9,056 bases of DNA from an uncultured Gammaproteobacteria bacterium (GTDB taxonomy: Bacteria > Pseudomonadota > Gammaproteobacteria > CAIUAS01). The DNA is taken from NCBI GenBank assembly GCA_903897205.1, contig CAIUAS010000212.1, forward strand, positions 1 through 9,056, in the 5' to 3' direction. Shown in pieces: positions 6,415-9,056 of this stretch (position 1 is the stretch's first letter; each line of letters starts with the position of its first letter). The position numbers were made by a program, and so were the translations under genes. A model generated the notes under the pieces. It was not told the origin of the DNA and searched no databases. It worked only from the letters and a program-made list of their open reading frames with translations.

Positions 6415-7197
6415 TTATTTAAAAGTATTTGCTTGCCAGCTGCCGTAAATTGGATTTGGCAATACAAAAAAGTGTGTGCCAAAATTTTGGTAGGCTTTTC
6501 CATTGGGATCTAGCTTCACCATTTGCTTTTGATAAAGCTTAGGGAAATCCTGGATATTATCGCCAAACCACGCAATAATTTTTTGCGCGGGTAATTTTGA
6601 GGGAGCTTGACCATTGATAATGGCATTAAAGCGTGGGTTTTTATCAACTAATGCGGTACCTTTATTACTCGCGTCTAGTAACACTTGATCAAAATACATA
6701 CCTTGTTCTTTTAAATTTTTCTCGGTAACCGTTTGTAAATAAGCCGAGCGGTTTGAAACGAAATTAATATAGCCACCTAATTGATGAATCGCCTTAATAA
6801 ACGCTTTAATCCCAGGGGTTGGAAGAGATTGGCCGGTTGCCGCGAAAGTATTCCAGTTTTCCTGGTTATTTTGCGCATCACGTTCATAATCCCATTTTGT
6901 ATTGTTTAGCGCTGTTTCATCAATATCTAACACAATTCCCCATTGCTGCGGCTTTAAATTTTGTGCCGTCACTTGCTGTTTTATTACTTGTGCTGCCAGT
7001 GAATACACTTCACGATAAATTGCCTCACTTTCAGCCGAATCACGATACCAATGAACTGCGCTATAATCTGCCGCATAAGCTTTTGAGCTTGCCTGAGCAC
7101 TCGCGATGTTTTGCTGGCTATTGAGCGTTTCAGCATTGACGCTAATTGAAATTAAATTAATAACTAATACGGTTCCTAGCATTATTTTTTTTAGCAT
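6415..7197 (-). CDS. Exported HAD-superfamily (IIIB) acid phosphatase
   Basis: This 260-residue protein begins with a signal peptide (KK, hydrophobic core, likely cleavage after VNA at residue 22), so it acts in the periplasm or outside the cell. There is no lipobox, unlike the e(P4) lipoprotein relatives. HAD motif I is LDIDETALNN (90-99), where Asp91 is the nucleophile and Asp93 the general acid/base. Motif II is FVSNR (146-150), and motif IV is WFGDNIQDF (210-218) with metal-binding aspartates. The ending PNPIYGSW (247-254) is a hallmark of class B/C-like acid phosphatases. It removes phosphate from phosphomonoesters, perhaps nucleotides, for phosphate or nucleoside scavenging. The protein contains no cysteine. 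A GAG lies about 10 bases before the ATG. The gene follows the dehydrogenase by 46 bases. Confidence 0.92.
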   Translation of the reverse strand: MLKKIMLGTVLVINLISISVNAETLNSQQNIASAQASSKAYAADYSAVHWYRDSAESEAIYREVYSLAAQVIKQQVTAQNLKPQQWGIVLDIDETALNNTKWDYERDAQNNQENWNTFAATGQSLPTPGIKAFIKAIHQLGGYINFVSNRSAYLQTVTEKNLKEQGMYFDQVLLDASNKGTALVDKNPRFNAIINGQAPSKLPAQKIIAWFGDNIQDFPKLYQKQMVKLDPNGKAYQNFGTHFFVLPNPIYGSWQANTFK

Positions 7198-7243
7198 GTC
7201 GCATCTCGTTTGATAAGTAGGATCTTTTAGTGAGTATAAAAAA

Positions 7244-8023
7244 TTATTCTCGGTGCACTAAAGTGGCCGCCGCCTGTGCTGTCGGCATGATTAACATTTC
7301 GCTAATATTGACATGAGGCGGACAGCTTGCACTATATATAATAGCATCGGCAATATCTTCTGCAGTTAGGGGCTTTAATCCTTTATAAGGATTTTCTGCT
7401 AAAGTTTGATCGCCTTTAAAACGCACTAGACTAAATTCAGTATGCACCATACCTGGGTCAATCGATGTTACTCGAAGGTTTGTTCCCAATAAATCCATGC
7501 GTAATCCTTGTGTCAGGGCTTTAACTGCATGTTTAGTGGCGCAATAAACATTCCCTTTGGGATAAATTTCATGCCCTGCTACTGAACCAATATTAATAAT
7601 ATGGCCGGCATTTCTTGCTACCATGCCAGGTAACACCTGTCGGGTTACAAATAAGAGTCCTTTTAAATTAGTATCAATCATTTCATTCCAATCTTGCGTA
7701 GAGCCTTCCTGAAAATTATTCAAACCACGTGCTAAGCCAGCATTATTAACTAGGATGTCTATAACACGCCATTCTGCTGGTAATGCATTTATTTGAGTTG
7801 TAATTTCAGCTTCCTTCGTTACATCCAACTGAAAATAATGTATTGCTACTTTGTATTTATTGATTAATTCTTCAGCTAATTTTTCCAAGCGCTCAATTCT
7901 TCTAGCGCATAATAATAATTTAGCGCCTGCTTGCGCAAATCGTTCAGCACACGCATAACCAATGCCACTCGATGCGCCGGTTATTAATACAATTTTATTT
8001 TTTAAAGAGATTTTGTTAGACAT
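7244..8023 (-). CDS. ydfG: NADP-dependent short-chain dehydrogenase, YdfG-like
   Basis: This classical SDR oxidoreductase is close to E. coli YdfG, an NADP-dependent 3-hydroxy acid/serine dehydrogenase that also reduces malonic semialdehyde. Counting from the ATG at 8023, the product is 259 residues. The cofactor glycine motif is TGASSGIG (15-22), with Arg41-Arg42 after strand 2 suiting NADP. Other signatures are LDV (66-68), NNAG (93-96), and the catalytic Ser147 and Tyr160-x3-Lys164 (YCATK). YdfG-specific stretches are LPAEW, DILVNNAGLARG, VLPGMVARN, GHIINIGS and VRFKGD. A GTG at 8035, in frame, would add four residues. I prefer the ATG because GAG lies seven bases before it. The exact substrate is inferred from similarity. 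It follows dsbD by 39 bases and is probably in the same transcript. Confidence 0.9.
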   Translation of the reverse strand: MSNKISLKNKIVLITGASSGIGYACAERFAQAGAKLLLCARRIERLEKLAEELINKYKVAIHYFQLDVTKEAEITTQINALPAEWRVIDILVNNAGLARGLNNFQEGSTQDWNEMIDTNLKGLLFVTRQVLPGMVARNAGHIINIGSVAGHEIYPKGNVYCATKHAVKALTQGLRMDLLGTNLRVTSIDPGMVHTEFSLVRFKGDQTLAENPYKGLKPLTAEDIADAIIYSASCPPHVNISEMLIMPTAQAAATLVHRE

Positions 8024-8062
8024 GATGATTCTCACTTTTAATTGTCTTGAATTTTAAACATG

Positions 8063-9056
8063 CTACCATTGCGGCAATCGTTGCAAAAATTGTTCCGCCG
8101 TTATTTCTCCAATCACTCGCGCCTCTTTAATTTCCTGCGCGTCCTTCCCATAGAAAATAATGGTTGGCGGTGCAACAACATTTAAATATTGTTCCAATGC
8201 TTGGTCATTGGCATTATTAGCCGTGACATCGGCACGCACTAAAATAAAATGACTTAATGCACTTTGTACTTGGGTATCTTGAAATACAAAATGCTCAATC
8301 TGCTTGCATGAAACACACCAATCGGCATAGAAATCGACTAAGACGGGTTTATTTTGCTGCTTTGCAAGCGTTAAGATTTGTTGCAAATCTTGCACGGTTT
8401 TTATCGATTGGAATTTTAGCACGTTATTATTAGTCGTTGCCGAATTATTAATAGTTAATGGTTGCAGTAGATTTGTATTGCCTTGCAAAGCACCAATTAA
8501 TAAAGCGCTACCATAAATTAATAAAATAATTCCTATGCCACGCCAAAAATTATGCCACCCTCGCCTAAAAGTTTTATTTAGCGCCCCTAAATAGACCGCT
8601 AAAATAATGCAAAATGCTGCCCATAACATCATTGCAATCTGAGCCGGAATGACACGTTGTAATAATCCTATTGCAAGTGCTATTAGCATCACTCCAAAAA
8701 AAGCTTTGACTCCTACTAACCATCGTCCCGATTTTGGTAACCACTTTCCTTCAAAAGTACCTGCAATAATAAGGGGAATTCCCATCCCTAATCCCATCGC
8801 GAATAAAGCGGTACTGCCTAATAAAACATTACCGGTGCTACTTAAATAAGTTAAGGTGCCAATTAAAGGTGCAGTGACACAAGGTGAAATAATTAATACG
8901 GATAAACAGCCCATTACTATTACACCTAAATAAGTGCCGCCCTGCTGACGTTGACTTAATTGGGTGAAATAGTGATTTAAGCGGACAGGTAAGCGCAGTT
9001 CATAAAGGCCAAAAAGCGATAAAGAAAGGATAATGAATAATAAGCTAAACAAACCA
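8063..9056 (-). CDS. dsbD: Thiol:disulfide interchange protein DsbD, C-terminal part (N-terminus beyond the window)
   Basis: DsbD carries electrons from cytoplasmic thioredoxin across the inner membrane to periplasmic partners (DsbC, DsbG, CcmG). The window holds about 330 residues. The frame is open to the right edge, so the N-terminal periplasmic domain and first helices are missing because of the cut, not a mutation. Visible parts, counted from the edge, are the membrane cysteine in VLIISPCVTAPL (Cys59; a second Cys at 50), several helices (about 78-98, 112-133, 138-158, 172-191), a linker rich in Asn and Thr (about 192-212), and the periplasmic thioredoxin domain with ADWCVSCK (Cys247, Cys250) and the cis-proline region VVAPPTIIF. 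A TTG at 9052 could look like a start but lies inside the conserved protein. The stop is TAG at 8063-8065. Confidence 0.95.
   Translation of the reverse strand, partial: GLFSLLFIILSLSLFGLYELRLPVRLNHYFTQLSQRQQGGTYLGVIVMGCLSVLIISPCVTAPLIGTLTYLSSTGNVLLGSTALFAMGLGMGIPLIIAGTFEGKWLPKSGRWLVGVKAFFGVMLIALAIGLLQRVIPAQIAMMLWAAFCIILAVYLGALNKTFRRGWHNFWRGIGIILLIYGSALLIGALQGNTNLLQPLTINNSATTNNNVLKFQSIKTVQDLQQILTLAKQQNKPVLVDFYADWCVSCKQIEHFVFQDTQVQSALSHFILVRADVTANNANDQALEQYLNVVAPPTIIFYGKDAQEIKEARVIGEITAEQFLQRLPQW

Noticed and set aside
8024..8035. GTG at 8035 as start of the YdfG-like gene
   Set aside because: It would add only four residues not typical of the family. The ATG at 8023 has a better spaced GAG upstream.
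9050..9052. TTG as start of a short DsbD/CcdA-thioredoxin protein
   Set aside because: The frame is open to the window edge, and the residues around it match the interior of full-length DsbD, so the gene simply continues outside.
1..9056. tRNA, rRNA, CRISPR array, riboswitch or complete insertion sequence
   Set aside because: I looked on both strands and saw no cloverleaf, spaced repeat array, known aptamer pattern or intact transposase.

Overview
The window looks like a chromosomal segment of an AT-rich gammaproteobacterium. The ParC, DsbD and YdfG-type proteins are clearly gammaproteobacterial, and the base composition together with the scattered gene remnants would suit the Legionellales (Legionella, Coxiella, Aquicella or Berkiella relatives). 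The order is an inference from protein flavour and composition; no rRNA or other marker is present to settle it.

Left part, + strand (1-4052). A possible gene tail (3-179) is followed by a Bcr/CflA-type MFS efflux transporter (286-1470) with its own sigma70-like promoter. A 338-base gap (1471-1808) holds a decayed minus-strand fragment whose first 28 codons resemble the start of an integrase/transposase, and the probable promoter of parC. An 18-bp direct repeat (101-118 and 1694-1711) flanks the transporter. parC (1809-4052), topoisomerase IV subunit A, is full length.

Middle (4053-5319). Directly behind parC the minus strand shows a -10-like box, a Shine-Dalgarno-like AGGA, a 21-codon ORF and a hairpin followed by six T. 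This is either a very small transcription unit or the tail of a lost gene. A + strand gene (4225-5148) then encodes a multi-pass membrane protein with a C-terminal extracytoplasmic-type domain that resembles DUF5671-associated proteins. It converges on the next minus-strand gene across a strong GC hairpin.

Right part, minus strand (5320-9056), read from the right edge: the C-terminal half of dsbD (thiol-disulfide reductant transfer to the periplasm), a YdfG-like NADP-dependent dehydrogenase, an exported HAD-IIIB acid phosphatase, two overlapping unannotated small ORFs, and a class I SAM-dependent methyltransferase. Gaps of 31-46 bases and one overlap suggest a shared transcript. The functions do not form an obvious pathway. 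The phosphatase contains no cysteine, so it is not a DsbD client.

Most of the window is ordinary housekeeping and accessory sequence. I found no convincing new system. The parts worth a second look are the small ORFs, the micro-unit behind parC, the remnant-plus-repeat arrangement around the transporter, and the DUF5671-like membrane protein. No tRNA, rRNA, CRISPR array, complete insertion sequence or riboswitch was recognised.
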